This document shows, one piece after another, positions 28,086 through 36,551 of a stretch of 64,000 bases of DNA. A model generated the notes under the pieces. It was not told the origin of the DNA and searched no databases. It saw only the letters and a list, made by a program, of their open reading frames with translations. Position 1 is the first letter of the stretch, and the number at the start of each line of letters is the position of its first letter. Source of the DNA: Pseudoduganella armeniaca (GTDB lineage Bacteria > Pseudomonadota > Gammaproteobacteria > Burkholderiales > Burkholderiaceae_D); NCBI RefSeq assembly GCF_003028855.1, contig NZ_CP028324.1, forward strand, positions 3,224,001-3,288,000, written 5' to 3'. Made by a program: the position numbers and the translations under genes.

Positions 28086-29804
28086 ATGAATATGCCCGAC
28101 CCGCAAGCGATCGCTACCGCATGGATGTCCCAGCTCAGCGATCCGAACCAGTGGCAGTCCTGGTTCCGCATGATGCCCGACATGGACGCGTTGCCCGGCG
28201 CCGCGCTGCTGCGCGACGCCGGTGCCAGCATCCGTCCCGACGTCCTGGAAACCTTAAAGAATGAATACATCGCCGAATTCGGCGCGCTGTGGCAGCAATT
28301 CCTGACCGGCCGCGCGCCACAGATCAAGGACCGGCGCTTCGCCTCGGAGGCGTGGACGGCCAATCCGGTGACCGCGTTCAACGCGGCCGCCTATCTGCTC
28401 AACGCCAAGTTCCTGATCGCGATGGCCGATGCCGTGGAGGCCTCGGCGCACCAGAAGCAGAAGATCCGTTTTGCCGTGCAGCAGGTGGTGGATGCGATGT
28501 CGCCCGCCAACTTCCTGGCAACCAATCCGGAAGCGCAGCAGAAGCTGATCGAAACGAAGGGCGAGAGCCTGACCAAGGGCCTGGCCAATATGCTGGCGGA
28601 CATGCGCCGCGGCCATATCTCGCAATCGGACGAAAAGGCCTTCGAGGTGGGCCGTAACCTGGCCACGACGGAAGGCCAGGTGGTCTACGAAAACGCGCTG
28701 TTCCAGCTGTTGCAGTACCGGCCGCTGACGGCCACCGTGCACGAGCGCCCGCTGCTGATGGTGCCGCCGTGTATCAACAAATACTACATCCTGGACCTGC
28801 AGCCGGATAATTCGCTGGTGCGCTATGCCGTGGAACAGGGCAATACGGTTTTCCTGGTCTCCTGGCGCAATCCGGACCAGTCGCTGGCCAACATTGGCTG
28901 GGACGACTACGTGGAGCAGGGCGCCATCGAGGCCATCCGCGTGACGCGGGAAATCTCCGGTGCCGACAAGCTGAACACGCTGGGCTTCTGCGTCGGCGGC
29001 ACCTTGCTGGCCACGGCCCTGGCCGTGCTGGCGGCGCGGGGCGAGCAGCCGGCCGCCAGCGTCACCTTGCTGACGACGTTCCTGGACTTCGCCGACACCG
29101 GCGTGCTGTCCGTGTTCGTGGACGAGGCCCAGGTGCAGCTGCGCGAACAGGCGCTGGGACGCGGCGGCCTGATGGCCGGGCGCGACCTGGCCAGTACGTT
29201 CTCCAGCCTGCGTCCGAACGACCTGGTGTGGAATTACGTGCAGTCGAACTACCTGAAGGGCAACGAACCGCCGCCGTTCGACCTGCTGTACTGGAACGCG
29301 GATTCGACCAACCTGCCGGGACCGATGTTCTGCTGGTACCTGCGCAACACCTACCTGGAAAACAGCCTGAAGGAGCCGGGCAAGCTGCAGGTCGCGGGCG
29401 TGCCGGTGGACCTGGGCGCCATCGACGCCCCGGCATTCGTCTACGCCTCGCGCGAGGACCATATCGTGCCGTGGCAGTCGGCCTACGGCTCGACCTTGCT
29501 GCTGAACCCGGGCCGGCGCGAACGCAACCGCTTCGTGCTTGGGGCATCCGGGCACATTGCCGGCGTCATCAACTCGCCGGCCAAGAAAAAGCGCAGCTAC
29601 TGGACCAACGCCGATGCCACTGCGCCGGCCGACGGCTGGCTGGCCGGTGCCACCGAGCAGCCGGGCAGCTGGTGGCCAGAGTGGGCCGCGTTCCTGGCCG
29701 AGCACGGCGGCAAGGACGTCACGGCACCCGCCCAGCTGGGCAACGCGACCTACCAGCCCATCGAGCCGGCCCCAGGCCGCTACGTCAAGCAAAAAGCGGA
29801 CTGA
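28086..29804 (+). CDS. phaC: Class I polyhydroxyalkanoate synthase PhaC
   Basis: PHA synthase that polymerises hydroxyacyl-CoA at storage granules, about 572 residues. The lipase-like box with the catalytic Cys is GFCVGGT (about 302), the Asp is in SREDHIVPW (about 457) and the His in GASGHIAGV (about 485). N-terminal WFRMMPDMD resembles class I enzymes. ATG 28086 is chosen; a GTG 6 bases before and an ATG 6 bases after are alternatives. The granule regulator phaR follows after 254 bases. No phaA or phaB lies beside it. Confidence 0.93.
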   Translation: MNMPDPQAIATAWMSQLSDPNQWQSWFRMMPDMDALPGAALLRDAGASIRPDVLETLKNEYIAEFGALWQQFLTGRAPQIKDRRFASEAWTANPVTAFNAAAYLLNAKFLIAMADAVEASAHQKQKIRFAVQQVVDAMSPANFLATNPEAQQKLIETKGESLTKGLANMLADMRRGHISQSDEKAFEVGRNLATTEGQVVYENALFQLLQYRPLTATVHERPLLMVPPCINKYYILDLQPDNSLVRYAVEQGNTVFLVSWRNPDQSLANIGWDDYVEQGAIEAIRVTREISGADKLNTLGFCVGGTLLATALAVLAARGEQPAASVTLLTTFLDFADTGVLSVFVDEAQVQLREQALGRGGLMAGRDLASTFSSLRPNDLVWNYVQSNYLKGNEPPPFDLLYWNADSTNLPGPMFCWYLRNTYLENSLKEPGKLQVAGVPVDLGAIDAPAFVYASREDHIVPWQSAYGSTLLLNPGRRERNRFVLGASGHIAGVINSPAKKKRSYWTNADATAPADGWLAGATEQPGSWWPEWAAFLAEHGGKDVTAPAQLGNATYQPIEPAPGRYVKQKAD

Positions 29805-30058
29805 ACCATGGGTGGCGGCGAGCGGATTTATTAGTTGCGTTGTAATAAAGATCGATAAATGCCGGAAATAGGTGGAATCGGCCAAAATCTTATCTCGCCG
29901 CCACCAACTGTGGTTTTTTTCACCCTATAATAGGGCGACCGAGCTTGGGGAAAGCGAACGGCGGCGCGCTTTTCGCAGCTCGCTTCTTTCTGGCAGTTTT
30001 GGCAGCAATAATTTGCTGCGCGCGGCAGCGCCGCATTGAGTGGATGAGTGGACTTGTG
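29805..30058 (+). promoter_or_regulatory. phaC-phaR spacer with candidate phaR promoter
   Basis: This 254-base spacer holds a perfect TATAAT at 29926-29931 preceded by a T7 run, but no good -35 is seen. If used, it gives phaR a leader of about 120 bases. GC is lower than in the flanking genes. No clear terminator for phaC was found. Confidence 0.4.
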
Positions 30059-30625
30059 ATGAGTAGTGCAAAAAAAAGTGCTGAACGCTTGATCAAGAAG
30101 TATCCGAACCGCCGTCTTTACGATACACAGACCAGTTCCTATATCACCCTGACCGACGTCAAGCAGCTGGTGCTCGATGCCGATCCGTTTACCGTGGTCG
30201 ATGCCAAGTCGAACGAGGACCTGACGCGCAGCATCCTGCTGCAGATCATCCTGGAAGAGGAAGCCAGCGGCGCGCCGATGTTCTCGACCGACGTGCTGGC
30301 GCAGATCATCCGCTACTACGGCCATGCGATGCAGGGCATGATGGGCTCCTACCTGGAAAAGAACATCCAGGCCTTTACCGACATCCAGCGCCGCCTGACG
30401 GCCAGCGCGGCCAATTTCGACGGCAAGACCTTCAGCCCCGAGATGTGGACGCAGTTCATGAACGTGCAGGCGCCGATCATGCAGGGCATGATGAACAACT
30501 ACATCGACCAGAGCAAGAACCTGTTCGTGCAGATGCAGGAGCAGATGCAGAACCAGAGCCTGAGCCTGTTCGGTGCCTTCCCGTTCGCAGTACCGCCGAC
30601 CACGACGCCGCCCGAGAAGAAGTAA
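30059..30625 (+). CDS. phaR: PHA synthesis repressor PhaR
   Basis: PhaR binds DNA and PHA granules and controls phasin genes; 188 residues. The N-terminal PHB_acc_N domain reads IKKYPNRRLYDTQTSSYITL (about 12-32). The accumulation-regulator domain follows (LEEEASGAPMFSTDVLAQII, about 60). The C-terminal half is Met/Gln-rich (VQMQEQMQNQS). ATG 30059 gives the family start; a longer upstream reading is non-conserved. It ends 8 bases before a strong terminator. Confidence 0.93.
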   Translation: MSSAKKSAERLIKKYPNRRLYDTQTSSYITLTDVKQLVLDADPFTVVDAKSNEDLTRSILLQIILEEEASGAPMFSTDVLAQIIRYYGHAMQGMMGSYLEKNIQAFTDIQRRLTASAANFDGKTFSPEMWTQFMNVQAPIMQGMMNNYIDQSKNLFVQMQEQMQNQSLSLFGAFPFAVPPTTTPPEKK

Positions 30626-30633
30626 ATCCCCCG

Positions 30634-30659
30634 AAAAACCGGCCCGCGCCGGTTTTTTT
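30634..30659 (+). terminator. Rho-independent terminator of phaR
   Basis: The stem ACCGGC/GCCGGT with loop CCGC is flanked by A5 on the left and T7 on the right. It starts 8 bases after the phaR stop. Confidence 0.9.
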
Positions 30660-30668
30660 ACGCCCCCA

Positions 30669-30728
30669 AAACCGGGGTCAGGTCTGGCAATCGGACAAAT
30701 GTCCGATTGCCAGACCTGACCCCGGTTT
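30669..30728. repeat. 60-base near-perfect palindrome after phaR
   Basis: Two 29-base arms (30669-30697 and 30700-30728) are exactly complementary around AA. The outer part, AAACCGGGGTCAG, matches the tail and first arm of repeat family A; the inner part (GGTCTGGCAATCGGACA) is unique here. It would form a very stable hairpin or cruciform between phaR and the sugar-operon control region. Confidence 0.85.
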
Positions 30729-30784
30729 GGACCCCATGGTACAGCTCACCAATTCGCCGAGAAAGTATCAGGCCGCCACTGCGG

Positions 30785-30798
30785 TGGAAGCGTTACCA
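30785..30798. promoter_or_regulatory. LacI-type operator 1 (upstream)
   Basis: TGGAAGCGTTACCA fits a LacI-family half-site pair around a central CG (TGGAA-n-CG-n-T-n-CCA). It is centred 74 bases upstream of operator 2, roughly seven helical turns, which suits a repression loop across the promoter. Confidence 0.6.
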
Positions 30799-30815
30799 CA
30801 TCCGCCAAATATTTG

Positions 30816-30845
30816 TTGACCAGACAATTTCGCCGCTGTTACTAT
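30816..30845 (+). promoter_or_regulatory. Sigma-70-like promoter of the GH1/ABC/TonB operon
   Basis: TTGACC (30816-30821) and TACTAT (30840-30845) are separated by 18 bases. Transcription would start near 30852, just before operator 2, so a repressor there would block initiation or escape. Confidence 0.6.
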
Positions 30846-30858
30846 CTTCGCATGGAAC

Positions 30859-30872
30859 TGGAATCGTTTCCA
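30859..30872. promoter_or_regulatory. LacI-type operator 2 (overlaps start of transcript)
   Basis: TGGAATCGTTTCCA is a near-perfect palindrome with central CG, the classic LacI/GalR operator form. It lies between the -10 box and the GTG start, about +8 to +21 of the predicted transcript. Confidence 0.65.
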
Positions 30873-30897
30873 ATCCGACCCATCAGAAGGAGACGCA

Positions 30898-32269
30898 GTG
30901 CTACAGAACACCCTGAGCAGCAGTTTCGATCCCCCGCCGACTCGGTCGTGCGCGATCCCGCCTTCCTGCTGGGTGTCGCGACGGCGGCCTACCAGATCGA
31001 GGGCGCGGTGAGCGAGGACGGCCGCCTGCCGTCGATCTGGGACACGTTCTCGGCCACGCCCGGCAAGGTGCTGCACGGCGACACCGGCGCCGTCGCGTGC
31101 GACCACTACCACCGCTGGGAACAGGACGTGGACCTGCTGGCCGATCTGAACGTGGACGCCTACCGCCTGTCGATCGCCTGGCCGCGCGTGATGGACGCCG
31201 TCGGCCGGCCGAACCCGCAGGGCTTGGCGTTCTACCGCCAGCTGCTGCGGCGGCTGAAGGACAAGGGCATCCGCACCTCCGTCACGCTGTATCACTGGGA
31301 CTTGCCGCAACACCTGGAGGACGCCGGTGGCTGGCGCAACCGCGCCACGGCCTACCGCTTCGCCGAGTACGCGGACCTGGTCAGCCGCGAGCTGGCCGGC
31401 CTGGTTGATTTCTGGTCCACCCTGAACGAGCCGTGGTGCTCGGCGATGCTGGGCTACGGCACCGGTCACCACGCGCCGGGCGTGGCCGACCTGCAGGCCG
31501 CGAACGAGGCGATGCACCATCTGCTGCTGGCTCACGGGCTGGCGCTGGCGGCGCTGCGCCGCAACGATCCCGCTGCGCAGAAGGGCATCGTGATCAACGT
31601 CGGCCGCGGCACCACCGATGGCACCACGCCGGCGGACGCGCGGGCCGCCGAGCTGTTCGAGCTGCAGCACAACGACTGGGTGCTCGACCCGCTGCTGCGC
31701 GGCCAGTACCCGGCCGGCTGCACGACGAACTATGGCCCGCGGCGCGCCCGCCGGTGCAGGACGGCGACCTGGCCATCATCGCGGCGCCGCTCGACTTCCT
31801 CGGCATTAATTACTACTTCCGCACCAATGTGCGTGCGGCCGGACCAAGGGGCTATGTGGAGGCGCCGCTGGCCGGCGTCGAGCGCACGCAGATGGGCTGG
31901 GAGGTGTACCCGGACGGCTTGCGCGACCTGCTGACCGGCTTCCACCGGCGTTATCCCCAGCTGCCGCCGGTCTACATCACGGAAAACGGCATGGCCAGCG
32001 ACGACCGGGTGGTGGACGGCGCCGTGCTCGACGAGCAGCGCATCGCCTACCTGAAGCGCCACCTGGCGGCGGTGGACCAGGCAGTCAAGGCAGGTGTGGA
32101 CGTGCGCGGCTACTACGTCTGGTCGCTGCTGGACAATTTCGAATGGGCCTACGGCTACGAGCGCCGCTTCGGCATCGTCCACGTCGATTACGCCACGCAG
32201 CGGCGCACGCCGAAGCGCAGCGCGCAGCTGATCCGCGATTTCCTGGCACGGCGCCGGGCCGGCGGCTGA
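30898..32269 (+). CDS. GH1 beta-glucosidase (two apparent frameshifts)
   Basis: Family 1 glycoside hydrolase, likely splitting beta-glucosides in the cytosol after import. A GTG at 30898 has a good ribosome site (GAAGGAG about 8 bases before). The frame shifts by -1 near 30931-30938 and enters AFLLGVATAAYQIEGAV; it shifts by -1 again near 31735-31752. With one base added at each site the protein is 457 residues, normal for GH1. The acid/base is in STLNEPWCSA (about 170) and the nucleophile in YITENGMASDD (about 362). The end reads GYYVWSLLDNFEWAYGYERRFG, typical of GH1. It heads an operon with a sugar ABC importer and a TonB receptor. Confidence 0.88.
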
Positions 32270-32306
32270 GGATCACTTATCATAAGCAAGCCACTATAAA
32301 AAAATA

Positions 32307-32321
32307 GGCGCCACCGGCGCC
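32307..32321 (+). promoter_or_regulatory. Intercistronic hairpin before the binding-protein gene
   Basis: GGCGCC-ACC-GGCGCC forms a compact hairpin directly in front of the AGGAG ribosome site (32322-32326). Such hairpins can protect the downstream mRNA 5' end and favour high binding-protein output. A TATAAA at 32295-32300 could also mark a weak internal promoter. Confidence 0.4.
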
Positions 32322-32331
32322 AGGAGACAAG

Positions 32332-33606
32332 ATGAACAAGGCAAAACAGCAGGCCAGGGCTGCCGCGCTTTTCGCGGCAGCCCTGGCACTGGCCGGCGCC
32401 CGCGCGCATGCGGCCACGCCGGCGCCGGCCGAACCGCTCAAGGCCACCGTGTCGCACTGGTGGACGTCCGGCGGCGAGTCGGCCGCGATCCGCCAGTTCG
32501 CCGACGCGTTCAACCGCGCCGGCGGCCAGTGGATCGACCAGGCGGTCGCAGGCGCCGAGCAGTCGCGCGCCTCCACCATCAACCGCATCGTCGGCGGCAA
32601 CGCGCCCGTCGCGGCGCAGTTCAACACGTCGCGCCAGTTCCGCGACATCGTCGACCAGGGCCTGCTCAATAACCTGGACGACGTCGCGGCCAAGAACAAC
32701 TGGGACCGCGTGCTGCCGCAGGTGATCCTGGACGTGATCCGCATCGACGGCCATTACTATGCCGCGCCGGTGGACATCCACATGCCGGCCTGGTTCTTCT
32801 ATTCGAAGAAAGCGTTCGCGCAGGCCAGGATCAAGGACGAGCCACGCAACTGGGACGAATTCATCGCCACCCTGGACAAGCTCAAGGCCGCCGGCCTGAT
32901 TCCGCTGGCCTTTGGCGGCCAGGTGTGGCAAGAGAAGATCGTGTTCGACGCCGTGTTCGCGCTGGTGGGCGGGCCGGAGCTGTTCCTGAAGGTCTACCGC
33001 GACCGTGACGTCAACGCCGTGCGCTCGCCGGCGTTTCGCAATGTGCTGGTGTCGTTCCGCAAGCTCAAGGCCTACACCGACCCGGGCGCGCCGGGACGCA
33101 ACTGGAACGACGCCACGGCCCTCGTCGTCTCGAACCGCGCCGGCCTGCAGATCATGGGCGATTGGGCCAAGGGCGAATTCCTGGCCGCTGGCCAGGTGGC
33201 GGGACGCGACTTCGGCTGCTTCCCCGGCTTTGGGCCGAAGGCGCCCTACATCGTCGCGGGCGACGCCTTCGTGTTCCCGAAGACGGCCAAGCCGAACATC
33301 GTCAAGGCGCAGAAGCTGCTGGCCACGGTGATGACGTCGCCCGGCCCGCAGGCCGCGTTCAGCGCGCGCAAGGGTTCGATCCCGATCCGGCCGGACGTCG
33401 ACATGTCCCAGCTGGACATGTGCGCACGCCAGGGGCTCGCGATCATGCAGGACACCTCGCGCCAGCTGCCCAATGCCGAGATGCTGGTCGATCCGGACCT
33501 GAACGGCGCGCTGCAGGACGTGCTGACCAACTTCTGGAACCGCAACCAGACGCCGGAACAGGCGCAGCAGGCCTTCGCGCAGGCGATGAAGGACAACGCA
33601 TGGTGA
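32332..33606 (+). CDS. Sugar ABC transporter substrate-binding protein
   Basis: Periplasmic binding protein of the glucose/mannose-type family (extracellular solute-binding family 1), 424 residues. A signal peptide (about 1-27, ending AHA) is present. WWTSGGESAAIRQFADAFN (about 41) and WDEFIATLDKLKAAGLIPLAFGG (about 180) are typical of GtsA-like proteins. AGGAG lies 6 bases before the ATG. Its stop overlaps the first permease start. It should deliver sugar, perhaps a glucoside given the GH1 gene, to the inner-membrane importer. Confidence 0.9.
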   Translation: MNKAKQQARAAALFAAALALAGARAHAATPAPAEPLKATVSHWWTSGGESAAIRQFADAFNRAGGQWIDQAVAGAEQSRASTINRIVGGNAPVAAQFNTSRQFRDIVDQGLLNNLDDVAAKNNWDRVLPQVILDVIRIDGHYYAAPVDIHMPAWFFYSKKAFAQARIKDEPRNWDEFIATLDKLKAAGLIPLAFGGQVWQEKIVFDAVFALVGGPELFLKVYRDRDVNAVRSPAFRNVLVSFRKLKAYTDPGAPGRNWNDATALVVSNRAGLQIMGDWAKGEFLAAGQVAGRDFGCFPGFGPKAPYIVAGDAFVFPKTAKPNIVKAQKLLATVMTSPGPQAAFSARKGSIPIRPDVDMSQLDMCARQGLAIMQDTSRQLPNAEMLVDPDLNGALQDVLTNFWNRNQTPEQAQQAFAQAMKDNAW

Positions 33607-34487
33607 CCGGGCGCCGGGCGGCCTGCTGGTCCGCGTACGCCGCATTGCTGCCGATGGCCTTGAGCGTCGTCGGCGTCTACATCGGCACCCTGCTGTGGAC
33701 CGCGCGCGTCTCCGTCAGCAGCGCGCGCATCTTCCCCACCGGCGACTTCGTCGGCCTCGGCCAATACGAGCGGCTGTTCCGCAACGCGCGCTGGCTGCTG
33801 TCGCTGGAAAATCTGGCCATCTATGGCGCGCTGTTCATCCTGGCCTGCCTGGTCGTCGGCTTCCTGCTGGCCGTGTTCATCGACCAGAAGGTGATGGGCG
33901 AGGGCGCGTTGCGCACCGTGTTCCTGTACCCGTATGCGATGTCGTTCGTCGCCACCGGCCTGGTGTGGCAATGGATCCTGAATCCCGAACTGGGCATCCA
34001 GCGGGTGGTGCGCCGGCTCGGCTTCGAGGATTTCACGTTCGACTGGATCGTCGACCAGGACAAGGCGCTGTACACGATCGTGCTGGCCACTGTCTGGCAG
34101 GCGTCCGGCCTGGTGATGGCGCTGCTGCTGTCCGGCCTGCGCGGCATCGACGAGGAGCTGTGGAAGGCCGCCCGCATCGACGGCATCCCGGTCTGGCGCG
34201 TCTACCTGAGCATCGTGCTGCCGATGCTGTGGCCGTCGCTGTCCACCGCGTTCATGCTGCTGGCGGTGATGGTCGTCAAGCTGTTCGACGCGGTCGTGGC
34301 GATGACGCAGGGCGGCCCCGGCACGGCGACGGAAGTGCCGGCCAAGTTCATCATGGACTACCTGTTCGGCCGCGCCAACATCGGCCTGGCCTCGGCCGCG
34401 TCGCTGGTGCTGCTGGCCACCGTGCTGGCCGTCGTGGCGCCGCTGTACTACGCCCGCACCAAGGCCATGCAAAGGGGGCTGACATGA
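33600..34487 (+). CDS. Sugar ABC transporter permease 1 (MalF-like)
   Basis: Inner-membrane permease of 295 residues with six predicted helices. The EAA loop that docks the ATPase is EELWKAARIDGIPVWRVYLS (about 182-201). The start ATGGTG overlaps the binding-protein stop, and its stop overlaps the next permease (ATGA). The family is GtsB/UgpA-like. Confidence 0.9.
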   Translation: MVTGRRAACWSAYAALLPMALSVVGVYIGTLLWTARVSVSSARIFPTGDFVGLGQYERLFRNARWLLSLENLAIYGALFILACLVVGFLLAVFIDQKVMGEGALRTVFLYPYAMSFVATGLVWQWILNPELGIQRVVRRLGFEDFTFDWIVDQDKALYTIVLATVWQASGLVMALLLSGLRGIDEELWKAARIDGIPVWRVYLSIVLPMLWPSLSTAFMLLAVMVVKLFDAVVAMTQGGPGTATEVPAKFIMDYLFGRANIGLASAASLVLLATVLAVVAPLYYARTKAMQRGLT

Positions 34488-35388
34488 AGCGCGACGCGAT
34501 CGGCGATATCGTCCTGGCGCCGGTGCGGCGCAAGCAGCGTCGGCTCACGCCCGCGCGCATCGGCGTGTATGCCTTCCTCGTCATGGCCGCCTTGTTCTTC
34601 CTGGTGCCGCTGTACGTGATGCTGGTGACGTCGGTGAAACCGATGGCCGAGATCCGGCTCGGCAACCTGTTCGCGCTGCCGCTGGCGCCCACCCTGGCGC
34701 CGTGGGAGAGTGCCTGGCGCAGCGCCTGCACCGGGCTGGAATGCGAGGGCATCCGCGGCGGCTTCTGGAACTCGGTCTGGATCACGCTGCCAGCATGGTG
34801 CTGTCGATCGCGATCGGCGCCGTCAACGGCTACGCGCTCTCGTTCTGGCGGCCGCGCGGTGCCAACCTGCTGTTCGCCGTGCTGATGATGGGCGCGTTCG
34901 TGCCGGGGCAGGTGATGCTGTATCCGCTGGTGCGGGCCCTCGCCGCCGTGGAGCTGTACAGCTCCTTGCCGGGCATCGTGCTGGTCCACGTGATCTTCGG
35001 CATGCCGACGATGACACTGTTGTTCCGCAATTATTACGCGTCGCTGCCGCAGGAGCTGTTCAAGGCGGCACGCATCGACGGCGGCGGTTTCTGGCGCATC
35101 TTCCTCGAGCTGATGCTGCCGATGTCCACGCCCGTGATCGTCGTCGCCGCCATCATGCAGGTGACGAACATCTGGAACGACTTCCTGCTGGGGCTTGTGT
35201 TCGCAGGCAGCGACCACCTGCCGATGACGGTCCAGCTCAACAACATCATCAACACGACGACGGGCGAACGCCTGTACAACGTCAACATGGCCGCCACGAT
35301 CCTGACCTCGCTGGTACCGCTGGCGCTGTACTTCCTGTCGGGGCGCTGGTTCGTGCGCGGCATCGCCGCCGGCGCCGTCAAGGGATAA
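34484..35388 (+). CDS. Sugar ABC transporter permease 2 (MalG-like; apparent frameshift)
   Basis: Second importer permease, 301 residues after correction, six helices. The frame reads GGFWNSVWITLP and then breaks at about 34790, where CTGCCAGC should read CTGCCCAGC. One added C rejoins it to SMVLSIAIGAVNGYALSFW. The EAA loop is QELFKAARIDGGGFWRIFLE (about 188-207). It ends 10 bases before the ATPase gene. The break sits in a C run within an otherwise intact operon, so a sequencing deletion is the simplest reading. Confidence 0.87.
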
Positions 35389-35398
35389 GGAAAACAAC

Positions 35399-36469
<1,071 letters not shown>

Positions 36470-36551
36470 TCCACCACGACGTCGATGACGGAGGTGGCCG
36501 CGGCGCGGCCAGGGGCCGTCACGCCTGCAACCACCAAGGGAGGGAAGACCG

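Noticed and set aside
29945..30058. Start of phaR at 29945
   Set aside because: The extra 38 residues are not PhaR-like and the region holds a TATAAT. The ATG at 30059 begins the conserved domain.
30669..30728. Phage or integrase attachment site
   Set aside because: There is no integrase, tRNA or direct repeat nearby. A long perfect palindrome fits the gene-end repeat class better.
30852..30900. ATG at 30852 as the start of the GH1 gene
   Set aside because: It lies upstream of, and would run through, operator 2 and gives an N-terminus unlike GH1. The GTG at 30898 has a strong ribosome site and restores family length after one base is added.
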